DNA of 64,000 nucleotides from Ptiloglossa arizonensis (lineage: Eukaryota; Arthropoda; Insecta; Hymenoptera; Colletidae), in the NCBI RefSeq assembly GCF_051014685.1, contig NC_135059.1:8246001-8310000 (forward strand). The letters run 5' to 3'. Of the stretch, positions 11,683-23,700 are shown piece by piece. A program made the position numbers and the translations under genes. Under the pieces are notes generated by a model. It was given only the letters and a program-made list of their open reading frames with translations, was not told where the DNA came from and did no database searches. Numbering within the stretch: position 1 is the stretch's first letter; the number at the start of each line of letters is the position of its first letter.

Positions 11683-11826
11683 CTTCTTTGTACCGTGACC
11701 CTCTGCGTCTGATGATGATGCTCCCGAGGTAACTGGACCAGAAGCTCCATACTTCCGGCCAGCATATCTGCTGGTGTGTCCTCGGTCACGGTCAGAACCA
11801 TTCTGGATGGCCTCTCCTCTCTAGAC
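11683..11826 (-). CDS. COBL: COBL-like exon A (start of first Cobl segment; possible translation start)
   Basis: This 144-nt exon has acceptor TTTGTTTTGCAG before 11826 and donor GTAGTG after 11683. It encodes MVLTVTEDTPADMLAGSMEL and then LVQLPREHHHQTQRVTVQR. The MELLVQLP strand matches MDVTVVLP of human COBL, directly upstream of the MMDLLV motif in exon B. The ATG at 11801-11799 sits in AGAATGG, a good initiation context (A at -3, G at +4), so translation may begin here. The frame is also open back to the acceptor, where the exon starts at codon position 3, so a coding exon further upstream is possible. I could not identify one. Confidence 0.87.
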
Positions 11827-14800
11827 CTGCAAAACAAACGGAAGAATACAGCCGTAGTAAATATCAGGGGTCGAAACAGTTATGGAACTTTTTTCAATAC
11901 ATAGGTTCCGTTGAAACAGTTGGAATGGAACTTATATAACGAAAATTCGCACATTATAAGACCCGACGAGAACAAACGAACGGAAGATCTAGAGAATATG
12001 AACTCTGGTACGAGTAAAATTTATTAAAAAACAAAAATAAATACTCTTGCGTAAAAGGAAGAGATACTTTCTTCGTCGACGGCAAGAACGTCTTCGATCG
12101 TTTAAACTTAAACGTTCTTTAGGTGTTATTCTTGACAAATTCATTTCTTTGTGCAACACCGTTCACGAAACTTATTTATTTCTTATCAATTCGTATCTTT
12201 TGTACGAGATAAACATTACTTTCTTATCGCATCGTATCTTTTAAACGAGATGAACGTATTAAGAGTATTATATTGTCAAATAAAACTGTTATCTACGATA
12301 CACTATAAATTCGAGATTTCGTTTATTTCACGAAACTTTCAATAAAACTTCCAACACAATTGTTTCTGTGATACTTTTATTATCAGAGTTTCGAATCATC
12401 CGTTCCGATAGAACAGTTTCGAAAACAATTCTTGAAAAGGTTTTCTTTATCGTGAAAACGCAACAAGAGTAAATATTTCTTTAAAGGAAACGTTCGAATT
12501 ATTTTTTCTAATAAAGCTACCGAAATAGGTTCCATAATACCTTCACTATCCGACTGTTCAATTATCTGTTTCGATGGAGCAATTTTTAAGACAATTCTCG
12601 AAGCAAACATTTCTTTTCGCGAAACTGTTACACGTAAATATTTCCTTAATGGAAAAATTCAAAGACAATTATGAAAAAATAAAAGTTAACCGTTCTTCGT
12701 GTCCCTAGTAAATATTAATGCGACCGAGGAACACGTTCTCCGCGCAGGAGGAGAACAATGCGTCGTTTTATTTTCTTTGTTCGATTACAATACAAATTGC
12801 ATTACGGTCCCTCGAATAATTATGTTCGAATACGCGCCACGCACCGTGCCGAAACGAAATCGCGCGTTAAAACAAACGTGACACAAATTGCCCGCGACTT
12901 CCGCGTGTATAACGATCGCACGCCTCCGTATTTCCGTGTCACGTATGACGATTCAATGCCAACCGTTATCACTGTCATACCGAAAATGCGGACGAATTAA
13001 TTTCGAGCTCGGTTAACTCGGTCTTTATGGAGACGTGCGCGGAATCCCTAATCCGTGCCGCACAAGTGAAAAGTAACGTTACGTGCAGTTGTGCGTGTCC
13101 ATGAATAATAACATAATCGCCGGTCATTCCAATATCGCGCATTTAACGATGCGTATTTTGACGAAGTATCAAGGTTTACCATCGTGAAAAATATTCACGA
13201 TTTTGACACCTTCGAGAACACGGTGCAACACGATAAATCGTTTCGAAATGGACAATCGAAAACTGTCGAGACGCATGCTACAGAGGAACAGTAAAAATAT
13301 CAGCTCGAAAGAATTTAGAGGTTATGTTTCGTAAACCGATTACTTGTATGCTTAAACTAACGAGGTAGTTGAAACTGATATTACCGAATTATCTTCTCTA
13401 GTCGAGAGTGTACGAAAAAGATATTATAGGTGATTGAATAGTTTGGAAGAAAGAATAATTTAGAGGTTATGTGTTCATAAATTGGTCCCTTGTATGTTTA
13501 AAATAACAGATTACTAAAAACAAATCATTGAATTATTTTCTCTAGTCGCGACTGTAAGAAAAAGTATTACGTACCCCTCATACGTAACTAAATATTATAG
13601 TTTGAAAGAAAGAATAATTTAGAGGTTAGGTGAATTATCTTCTCTAATCGCGACTGTACGAAAAAATTATTACACTTGATGGAATAGTTTCGAGGAACAA
13701 ATAACATTGAAAGGAAAATTTTTGTAATGAGAGATTCTTTTCAATCTCATACCCCCACTCCTCTAGAGCATGGAAGGTCAATCATGTTTCCTTACACACG
13801 AGTACATATTTTTTGTCCTCCGACAGTTTTCAAGGTCAACCGGGTTTCCTTACACGCGAGTACATATTTTCCCCCTGTGTACTATAGTTGACACGAATAT
13901 TCATTGAGACGTGTATAATGAGTTTGAAATGACCTTGAACTCGAAGATTTAAAGTCGAATGTGAAACTCGAGAAGTCATTCAGAGTTCGTACCTTGTTAC
14001 GTAGTAGATCGGGTGCAGCGAAGCGATGATTCTATTTCACGAATAAAATTACGACACTGTTCGAGGATATTGCAATCTTCGTAGTACACCGATTATTTCG
14101 ACACTTATTTTACAACGTGAACGCGACGACAATTGTACGACGAATGCTCGAAATCGAGAGTGAGGATGATTCCTCGTAGACAGTTCTTATATGCCCTACG
14201 ATAAGTCAACAACTACTGACCTTTGGAAAGTGGTTCGTTTGTTTTCCTCGCTATATTTCCCTCGAGTGACGAACAATGGATTGTCGTGAATACGTATTTC
14301 TGTCGAACAGTATTATTATCTAACAATATTTTAAAAGAAGGTTTGCGGTGCACCTTATTGAGAAAGTACGAACCAATAAAAGAAACGATGTTGATAGCAG
14401 TTTCAGCTAATGACTCAGCGATGATTCAGTGTACGGAATCTAAGATTTCGTTAGAGATAAGGGCTATTGTAAATAAAAATAAGAAACATTATCATTTTTA
14501 ACAAATACGATAACAAGTATAGTTCACACTAAACTTTCATCGCTGCAAAATTTCAATGGAATTCTTTCTCTGTTTGTTAACTCTGCAAATCAATTTTGCT
14601 TAATTAAGAATAATATTCCTTATTATTTTACAATATTTGTGAGAGGCTTGACGACAACCTTCTTTTTTATTATTAACTCCGCAAATAAATCCCAATCAAT
14701 CAAAAATGAAACTCGATATTACTTTTGTGTAACAGCTCAATGCAATACTTGTAACAAACTTATGACATTTATTTCTTGTTATTAGCTTTGTTGTTCTCAT

Positions 14801-17550
14801 TGATTCAAAATTTTTATCAAAAGAAGTAACAGACTTTTCTGAAAATTTATCTTGTCATTGACTTATTTTAAAAAGGAAATCTTGCTTTAAAGAAGAATCT
14901 TATTTTTAAAAAAATTTTATTAAAAAAGAATCTTATTTCTTTAGAAAAATTCCGCGTATTTGCAACGAACCTTATTTCTTCGAAAAAAATTCCCCGTATT
15001 TGCAACGAACTTTATTTCTTCAAAAAAATTCCCCGTATTTGCAACGAATCTTATTTCAGGACTAGGTAACTTAATCGATCGACTATTGGCAAAATATACT
15101 GTTACGTATTGCGCAAAAGAACACCGTCAATGTCGACCTACCCGATGTACCTAAAATCTCTACATTTGTCAGCATCGACGCGGGTACAAGTCCACCTAAC
15201 CGTGGATTCTGTAACGCGTAACACGATACTACATTGAAACGACTATACCATCGGAAGACGAAACGCGCGATAAAAACGAAAGGATCGTTTCCTATAATTC
15301 AATCTACCTTGTCCTCCTCTTGTGTCGAATAAAGTAGACGGGATCGGTTACCGTTTATCTGCATGCCACTGTTCAGAATTCATGAATACGAGCTTGTGCA
15401 ACCGCTCGATGCAATCTTGAACACCTCGCGATTCTTTTTCCACGCTTTCGATGTCGGATCTCGACGGTTACAGTTACTTACAATGCATAATTATCGCACA
15501 AACTCTATAACCACCGTTTATCTGTCCATCGATCGGCGAAAGAACGCGAAATCAATTACATTTTAACCACGATGTAACAGAGAATAATCAACCGCCGACA
15601 TAAATTCCTATTCTCAACGTTTCATCGCTCGAATATAAAGCAAATGCACCGGCCACCACCGCATTTCGTTCGTTCGTTCGTTCGTTCGTTCGTTCGTGTC
15701 TTAGCAGCCATCATCGTTTAAACGGTTATTATATTTAAAGCAGGGATAACTTTCTCCGTAGATTTTTTATGGCGAATAGTTCATCATCCGCACGGTTACA
15801 TAACAGGTACAAAGTTGGCCAAGGCAAACACACTGTATTTTCAAACATCGTTTCATCTATTATCCAAATGAAATATGGCGCGTCGTGCGTCGATCTTAAT
15901 TACACTTTGTTAATGATACAATAATTATGTGCTACGTGAAATGTCTTGTTTCGCCACTGTTAAATGTGCCGGCTCATCGAGGAGCCAATCTTTTACTCTT
16001 CCATCTCATTAAACCCTTTTTCAAACCAGAATAGAAGCCACGGTGTTACTTGACCGAGTTGCACAACGTGAAACGATAATTCGCATTTTAAATTGTTCCA
16101 ATTATTCACAACTCGTGCAACCGCACGCGAACACTCGGAGAAGTAATGTCTCCTTAGACACGGAACGAGTGGTGTTCCTTTTTTCTTTTCTTTTTTTTTT
16201 ATCGAACAACTATAACAAATTGTAATTAAATCCCACCGAACGGCTCCAAAGAGAGAGAGAGAGAGTATGTGTGATCAATTTAATGGCAAAACACGACTGC
16301 AGCCGGTTATCGATAAAAAATAAAGTGTTAAGGATAATTGCCGCGCAGTTATCCGCGACCTTCGCAACATTGGCATAAAATTATCCGTAATTGTTTTGTT
16401 TGCGATGAAGTATAATTGCATCCGTAAAATCTGGAATTTAATACTACGACCGACGCGTGTATTTTATTATTGCATGTTAAACTTAAGCGATACTGTAATA
16501 AATAAGAAATTTACCAAAGTATCTCTCGCTGAATTACTTAGTAACAGTTTGCAATTAAAGCATTGATAAATGCAACCCTGATGCTTTTAAGCACGTTGTT
16601 TACATCGTGTCGACGAGATGTAAACATAACCTTAAACGAGACGGGGTCCTCGGCGTTTCAGTTATCCGGGACAGGTCGGTATTCGTTCCAAGAATACGAC
16701 TTTTAACACGAACTAATTTATCCAATTGCATATTATATTACTCGTATACAATTCTAGTATTAATTTTTTAATTATTCGGATTATCGACCGAATTTATATT
16801 TTTATATTGTTTTTATTCTCGTTGTTGGAAGAGTAATAATTGTATTTCTATATTTTACTATATAACAGTATTTTATATAACCGTAATCGAAAATTTTTTA
16901 CTAAAGAATTACACACAATTATCGTTCTAACCGTATTATCGTTAATTTTTCTTTACGCGTATGAAATATAAAATTAAGAACGATGAAACACGCGATCGGA
17001 GGTCCGCTAATGAAAAATTAAATTCTTTTACCAGTTTCAATTAATTGCACGTAACTCGATGTTTTCGAGAAATGTTTTCTCCAAATTAAGTCACGTTTGG
17101 GTTCGCTTTCACCGGGAAAACCTCATCAATTCATCGACAATACACTCACGAAGATACAACGATACAAAAATGTTCTGTGAGTGACGATTTTAACATTAAA
17201 ATTACCGACAGTGAACGTATCATTATTTGTATCAGACCACATACGTATCGTCGAAGTTAGATAACGAAAGGCTAATTTAATTTACAAGTACAATTAGTAG
17301 TTACTTCTATTTCGACAATTGTCAATGAATATTTTAAACAAAGACACTGTTAATTGAGTAATTTTCAAAAGAAGTTTCAAACAAGTCAAATTGACTCATT
17401 TGGTAGTTCTGGTGTTAACGTTCTTGCGTTAACTGTCACCGTACTCGCGCTCTACAAACCTGAACAGCGATGACTATAATTTCGTTTCGTGTATCCGGGG
17501 AAAAGTCGTCATAATTATTCGGTGATTACTACTTTGTGTATATTGACCCA
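11827..17550. other. Upstream intron or intergenic DNA with several weak tandem duplications
   Basis: No coding exon is recognised here. Local duplications include 12165-12255 (cgtatctttt..acgagat, two copies), 12385-12660 (about 180 bp, two diverged copies), 13300-13690 (about 150 bp, about 2.5 copies sharing GAAAGAATAATTTAGAGGTT) and 13774-13875 (57 bp, two copies ending ACACGCGAGTACATATTTT). A (TTCG)n microsatellite lies at 15667-15698 and a short (GA)n at about 16251-16265. The sequence at 15700-17550 is AT-rich with no structure I can name. Confidence 0.6.
14930..15057. repeat. Tandem repeat, about 40-bp unit, about 3 copies
   Basis: Units contain TTATTTCTTCGAAAAAAATT followed by CCCCGTATTTGCAACGAA. 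The 64-residue plus-strand frame at 14960-15154, with repeated FPVFATN, is produced by the array. Confidence 0.88.
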
Positions 17551-17557
17551 GTCATTG

Positions 17558-17870
17558 ACTACGAAAGGTGTATATATACGCCTTTACAAGTCTATTAATA
17601 TATACGAAAGGCGTATATATGCGCCTTTAGAAGTCTATTAATATATTTGAAAGGCGTATGTATACGCCTTTAAGAGTATTAATATATACGACAGGCGTAT
17701 TTATACGCCTTTACAAGTCTTAATATATACGAAAGGCGGATATATATGCCTCTACAAGTCTATTAATATATATGTATATATACACCTTTAAGACTATCAA
17801 TATATACGAAAGGCATACATATACACCCCCACAAGTCTATCAATCTATACCAAAGACGTAAATAGACGCT
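17558..17870. repeat. Palindromic minisatellite, about 43-bp unit, about 8 copies
   Basis: Each unit has the form TACGAAAGGCGTATATATAC then GCCTTTACAAGTCTATTAATATA. The consensus centre, AAAGGCGTATA / TATACGCCTTT, is a self-complementary 22-mer. Individual units deviate from it by one or a few bases, more so at the right end. Every unit could therefore extrude a hairpin. Confidence 0.9.
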
Positions 17871-18146
17871 CTCTACATTTTTCTTACCGTAACACCTTTA
17901 CTCGTTAGTAAACGTATTTCCAGGTACCGTTTTGGTCAACGATCAGTGGACAACCAATAACACCGATACACGAATATCGCGTCGTCCTCATTATCGGATC
18001 TATCCGAGAGATGCACCACCGTCAAAGGGTTAAGTAACTAATTGCAGAAATCTCGAGATCAACGCGAACTTCGAGACCCGTTTCCCGCGACTCTCAAGGT
18101 TCTTCTGCTTTGAAGGAACTTCCGTGGATTACCGTCAGAAACTTAC

Positions 18147-18334
18147 CGACACGCTATCTATTATCGTTCGATGGTGTTCCTTTGATATCAGTGATTAAGG
18201 AAACACATCAATCACGAGATTCACGGCGAAGAAATCGTGAATGAATCTTATCCGGGGATCAACCGAGGAAAAACAGATTTCAACAGTGATTTCATAAGTG
18301 ACTCTCTCGCACACCGTTGCGACATTTGTGGACT
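18147..18334 (-). promoter_or_regulatory. Candidate non-coding first exon on the COBL strand
   Basis: On the minus strand an initiator-like CATTCAGTCC (A at 18334) is followed 188 nt later by a strong donor, GTGTCG|GTAAGT, cut after 18147. All three frames have stops, so the exon would be 5'UTR. Splicing to exon A at 11826, where a well-placed ATG lies 25 nt inside, would give a simple first-exon model. It is based on two short motifs with no conservation data, so other positions are possible. Confidence 0.28.
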
Positions 18335-18974
18335 GAATGAACGTGACTACGAGCCGTCGAAAGGAAAACAGCCACCCAGAGTCGTTTAAAATTCCTTCAC
18401 GACGAGAGACTCTCGCGTACTACACAAAAGGGGAACAACCAAGTGTTTACTAATCTCAACTTTTCTGCTCGGGCTCGAGCTCGAGACGGATCCACGGGCT
18501 TTCTCGTTTAGATGGTATTTCGCGCGACAAACGGTGAAACATAAATGGAAAGAATCGAAAACAATTTGTTTAACGGTCGGAACGTAAACGATCACCGCGT
18601 CACCGGTTTCTGTTTTCATCGCAAACATCCAGGGAAAGCAAATTGAGATCCACGCAAGACATTTCAGTATCAATCACCCGAGTCACGGATACACGATGAT
18701 TATTACTGGAGGAACGGTACCGTTACATAATTCGGATCTCGAAGAGAGACCCTTACGTAACCACTCTTACAAATGGCAAATGCAGGTGGTATTGACAGAC
18801 GACGTTTGTTAATTACACACACAGGTATACACATACAGGTAAGACGCGTCGAACAATAAAGACGATTTAACCCCTTTGAACGATGGATCTCGCTCGAAGC
18901 ATTTCTGCATTTATGCATTTATGCATAATACGCGGTGCTGCGTTTCTGCATTTTAAAAGTAGGAAATGTTTTAT

Positions 18975-19505
18975 TCAATTTTGGGCAGATATTTTTGCTT
19001 TCGCGATCAGCTTTTACTGGAATTATTTTGTTATCGTCATCTTTGACAGTTTCAGCAGGCACTATTACAATATTATTAACCGATCGTTATTCAAATCGTT
19101 ATTTTTTTTGTTCTTCAGGAGACGGAGATCTAATTTTGTATCAACGTTTATTTTCATTTTTTCTTCCTGGATTTGGATTAATTTCTCGTATTGCTTTTAA
19201 TAAAAGAGACAAAAAGGAACATTTGGAAATTTACGTATAATTTATGCAATACTAGGAATTAGATTTTCAGGATTTATTGTTTCAGTTCATTAGATGTAGA
19301 TACATGAGCTACATCAGCAACAATAATCATTGCTATCCTTGCAGGAATTGAAGTATTTAGATAACTAGCAACTCGGTACGAATCAAAATTAATTATAAAT
19401 CCTTCAATTTTACGAACATTGGAATTAATTTTTTTATTTGCTGTTGGCAGATTAACTAAAATTATACTTATCAATTCTTCAATTGATATTTTCATTATAT
19501 TTTTT
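18975..19505 (+). pseudogene. Nuclear copy of mitochondrial cox1 (NUMT), degenerate
   Basis: Plus-strand translation in changing frames recovers the central part of cytochrome c oxidase subunit I. In order these are [77 protein letters not shown], and ELIFLFAVGRLTKIIL-NSSIDI. Relative to normal COX1 the GHPEVYILI segment is missing, and there is a deletion before LDVDT. Frameshifts and TGA codons (Trp in mitochondrial code) interrupt it under the nuclear code. The sequence is AT-rich like insect mtDNA. It cannot encode a functional subunit here. The ends are approximate because both sides decay into unrelated sequence. Confidence 0.88.
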
Positions 19506-19529
19506 CTACACGAGCTATATTTTCAACAA

Positions 19530-20960
19530 TAAGGACGATTACCTCTATATTTATTTTTATTTTTCCCAAAACGTAATAAACCCGATAAAAAGAAACTAAG
19601 ATATTTTTTTTATTTCTGTTTTATTTTATTTGAAAATACAATTAACGAATCTTCTTCAGTATTCGAATGATCACCGAACAAAAAATATTGAAAACGAACA
19701 AATTATAACATTTTCAAACCCCTCGATGTTTCACTTTTAAAGCACTTCGGTGAAATCGTAACGTCCATAGAAACTTACGGAAAAACAAGGTTTTCGTTAC
19801 GTATAAAAACTTTGCAATGCAAACGATCCGCGTACTTGCAATACGATAATACGAGGATAATTGAACTTTTTCACGAGTCGGGTGTACTTCTCGTTTAATA
19901 TCCAAGGAAAATAAAAACGTTTCACGAGTATCTTTCCTTTCCCTCCCCTCTTAACATTTACAACTCGACGATGTTCGCGCTCGTTATCCCCGAAAATGCG
20001 TTTCTCGACGCGAGTTGCTTTCCATGGGTATATCCCGATCGTAGAAAACCTTCACAGTTTCACTTTTCCATGGAATCGTATTTCCATGCCCGATCTGGTC
20101 GCACAACGATCGAAACGCAAAACCGTGCGATCGCGAATTTCTGTACCGGAGAGCTCTCCTTTCGAGACACCTGAGAAATACCGTGGCACGGAACGTGTAT
20201 CGATAACGCCGCGCACAAATTAATAAATCTTCGCCCGTCGAAGAAGAATATGGCCGAGCACGTGTCGGTGCACGTGACTCCGCAGACGCGTCCCTAGAGC
20301 GATTCGTGATAGTGGGCTTACTCAATCGGATTCCGTGGCTGCACGTTTTCCACCACGAGGTCCGCGGGAAAGAAATGTAGTAATGAGACGGGCAGGCAAT
20401 GCGTGCCCAGGAGACGCTTGTCCTGAAATTAATTACGTTCTTGCGATAGAGAACACGTGGAACGAAGGCGGGGTACGTACGGCGAAGTGTCGACGAGTAT
20501 CACGGTCGAAAATTTCTTAACGAACATCACCGAATTTGCATAACCCTTTTCGCACCGTTTTAACAAGCAAACGTTACATCCAAGAGAAATAGAACGCAAT
20601 ACATATACGGTGTTCCACGAACCACCCGAACGATTGGGAAACATTTTAAAATTCCGTGTATGGAAAATAAACAAACGAATCGATCACGTTTCACTGTTCA
20701 AGATTGAATTTACATAGGTAGAACGATTCGAGTACAGTAAAAATGTGTTTCCTCTTGTACGAAAATGAAAATCGATGGTTTCGCAGCGTGCGATGTGTTT
20801 TGAAATATTTTGGCGAACGAAGCGCCATTTTGTGTGTGTTTTGCATTGTGTGTTTCCTTGTTTGTATCATACGTGACATCTTCTTGGAGAAAGTTCTTTT
20901 CAGAGGTGTTTAAACGTTATTAAGAAAATTATGATTAAGAAATGAAAGAGAGGAAAAATT
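19530..20960. other. No gene recognised; CpG-rich island at about 19950-20500
   Basis: After the NUMT comes AT-rich sequence, then a 550-bp CpG-dense block with overlapping open frames on both strands, as expected from GC-rich DNA. None resembles a known protein. A short GGTGTTCCACGAACC motif at about 20612 resembles transposon-end sequences common in insects but has no partner that I can see. Confidence 0.5.
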
Positions 20961-20964
20961 AACC

Positions 20965-21390
20965 ATGAAAACTAGGATCGATGAACTCATTGCATTGGAT
21001 GAAGTCGATGAACAGATTCTATATGCGAATGATTTAAGAAGCGTCAAATCTAAGTGGATAGATATCGTTATAAATGACCAATTTGGTTACGGGAACAATC
21101 ACACCGCAATACAACGGGTATTCCGAGTTTCAGAATCTTGGAACACAACGTAGATAGAATCTCGAAGATAGTAGATCTCTTAGATTTAAACAAAGCCTCT
21201 GATACGGTTTAGCACAATGGACCGGTGGTGCTGCTTGAGTTAAAATACATAAACACGGAAAACTTATCTGATCGAATCGATACGAAGTTAACTTACCGAA
21301 CGAGCCATCAAAGTACATGCGAATGGCACACTCTCGGATCACAGAAGCATTAATACCGATATCCGACAGAGATCGGTAACCGGTACCACA
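20965..21390 (+). mobile_element. LINE-like reverse transcriptase relic
   Basis: Read in more than one plus-strand frame, this resembles the start of a non-LTR retrotransposon reverse transcriptase. It has IVINDQFGYGNNHTAIQRVF, like the DxQFGFRxxHSTxxQxxR block. After a frame change and stops comes LLDLNKASDTV-HNGPVVLL, like the LDxxKAFDxVxHxxL block with the first catalytic Asp. The expected spacing is kept. Stops and frameshifts show it is dead, and the later FADD-type motif is not visible. ACAGGGTGTTCC at about 21403 may belong to the element end. The family cannot be fixed from so little. Confidence 0.5.
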
Positions 21391-21399
21391 CGATTTCAT

Positions 21400-23520
21400 G
21401 TACAGGGTGTTCCATTTTTAATCCTTTGAAATGAATGCATCTTGAAAACTATACGGAATTTTTAAAAACTGTTTCCAGTGGGATAAAAAAACATGGAGCG
21501 AGACTTTTGCGTGTTCGAGGAGAAAGGTTTCTAGACGAAGACGTCAAGGTCATTTTAAGGTCATTCGTATTTTTTAAACGACGTATGGTATATTTTTTCC
21601 AACGAGTTCTGGTAATGAATTTTCAAGCAAATTTTGATACAGGTACCAATCGTGAAATCCTATCTCAGAAAATTGCAAATAGTGCAAATAAATTCCCACA
21701 CGTTAATACTAAACGAAGCTAGAAGGTATTTAGTATAACTACATTAAAAATGCTAGTATTGCATCAAAGGTGCCATGTGTACGTGTACAGTCGAATACAT
21801 TGCAAACATGTATACATTGCAAAAAACCACTGGAACACTTTAATTGTAATAACAACATCCTATATACGTGTTTGTAGTTTAAATGAAAAATAAAACTTCC
21901 CAAGGAGATTGTGACAAATTATACTCAAGAGCTGGCTTTGCAAGTATTTTGACAGCTGTCGTGTACGTTACACAAGAGGGTACAACTGGTACAATTCGTT
22001 TCACGTGCAACCGATGTACCAGGTTTTTATAAACATATATGTACATATAAATATATATATGTACATATATAAATTCTCCACGCGGGACATAATACATTTT
22101 TTGTCATCTATCCAAGGATCAAACCTTTGCAAATATTTAACAACGACGATACTACGCCTCTGTGTTCCATCTTCCGTCAAATTGTTCGATCCTTTCTTTA
22201 TACGGTTAGTTTTTCAACAATCCAAGCTGGCTGATCTACGTCTCTGTGTTGCATCCACGGTCAAATCGTTCGATCCTTTCTTTTTTCTCTAACAATCTAT
22301 GCCAGTCGATCTACACTTGGGCAAATAAAAACAACGATCGCGGCGATCCATTGGGCCATTTTCAACGATAGTAAAAAGAAAAGAGGTGCCCCGACCGCGA
22401 ACGGATGGCGTTTCTTCGAACGCTTCGACTTTTCCAATAATTTCCAAGCGGTGACAAAAAAGCCACGCAACTGCGATTCCAGGCCTCTCTGAACGAGAAA
22501 TAAATCATGAGCTCTTCCGCGCAATTTCCCGCAAAACCGACCAAGAACAGCGGCCTAGGAAACGCAGAAAAAGATCGATGTTTCCTGTGTTCAAAGCGGT
22601 GCTCGATCGAGCCAACGAACCGAATCGTTGGAATCGACGTTACATGGACAACGTCTTCGAAGATGATGCACGTCGATGAGGATGTAATCTGTAATCGCGA
22701 GCGCCCGATTGGTCAATTATCTTCCCTAGAACGCGCGCGCGGACGTCGCACGGGAACGATTCGGTTACTCGGAATTTGAAGAAAAAATCCAGCAAAAAGG
22801 TTAGCGCAACAACAAGGTGTACGGGAGAATTTTACAGCGCAGAAGAACACGGTTCCTGCGGTACCAATGGTGAAGAAGATCGAAATTATAAGGTGAATCA
22901 TCCTGGCCGTTACTTGAAAACTGTAAAATCTACTTCGACGAGCCGATAAATGATCGTGGAACATAGTTGCGTCCGTTACTTCTCCGTCGAACTGTTAATA
23001 CGAATTCTTTTATTTCTGTAATCGTTGAACGTTACATTACACTATCGATATCGGATCAGAACCGAAAGGTGTTCTCTTCGAAGCTATTAATAATCTACAA
23101 TGCAATTTATTCACTGTTATTTGAGATTGGCATTGAATTTTAAAACTTCGATATTTATTCGATTATTCCTCCAATGGATAGGTATAATTTACCAACGAGG
23201 AAAAATATATAATTGACAAGAGGGCACGCCGAGTAACTCGAAGGTGCAAATTCCCCCCCATTTCTGTATAGAGTGAAATATAGCTTACAGAATTCGCTAA
23301 CAAAGCGTTTCTATTCCCTTCTGCAATAATTGACGGGTAATTCGATTTAAAGAACGTTCACACGAACTTGCCGAGAAATATTTCTTCATTGGCAAATTCG
23401 TCACGCGCGAATGCCACGTCGATGCAACATGCGTTCGACATGCGATCTGTCCCGCAGTTCAATGCACACGTAATGAAAATCCTTAACGAGGGTCCCAAAG
23501 TATACCGCGTACAATGCGTC
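21400..23520. other. No gene recognised; small duplication and TA-rich palindromes
   Basis: Content includes an AT-rich palindromic patch at 22030-22075 (TATATGTACATATA repeated around its centre) and an 84-bp duplication at about 22150-22310 (CTACGTCTCTGTGTTGCATC and GTTCGATCCTTTCTT in each copy). A GC-richer block at 22330-22770 has no recognisable product. Confidence 0.5.
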
Positions 23521-23523
23521 GAC

Positions 23524-23700
23524 TTGCTTGCTCTGCGCGTACAATCTGCGCGTACAACGTGCGCGTACAATGTGCGCGTACGATGGGTGCGTACAATCTG
23601 CGCGTACAACGTGCGCGTACGATGGGTGCGTACAATCTACGCGTACAACGTGCGCGTACAATCTGCGCGTACGATGGGTGCGTACAACGTGCGCGCGCAT
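23524..23700. repeat. CpG-rich minisatellite, about 12-13-bp unit
   Basis: About 14 units of GCGCGTACAACGT-type sequence alternate with variants GCGCGTACAATCT and GGTGCGTACGATG. Higher-order repetition of the variant order is visible. Open frames on both strands (repeating RTMCAYN and VRTHRTR-like strings) are artefacts. Confidence 0.9.

Noticed and set aside
18883..19240. Two overlapping plus-strand frames of 101-105 codons as nuclear genes
   Set aside because: They are fragments of the cox1 NUMT plus flanking sequence.
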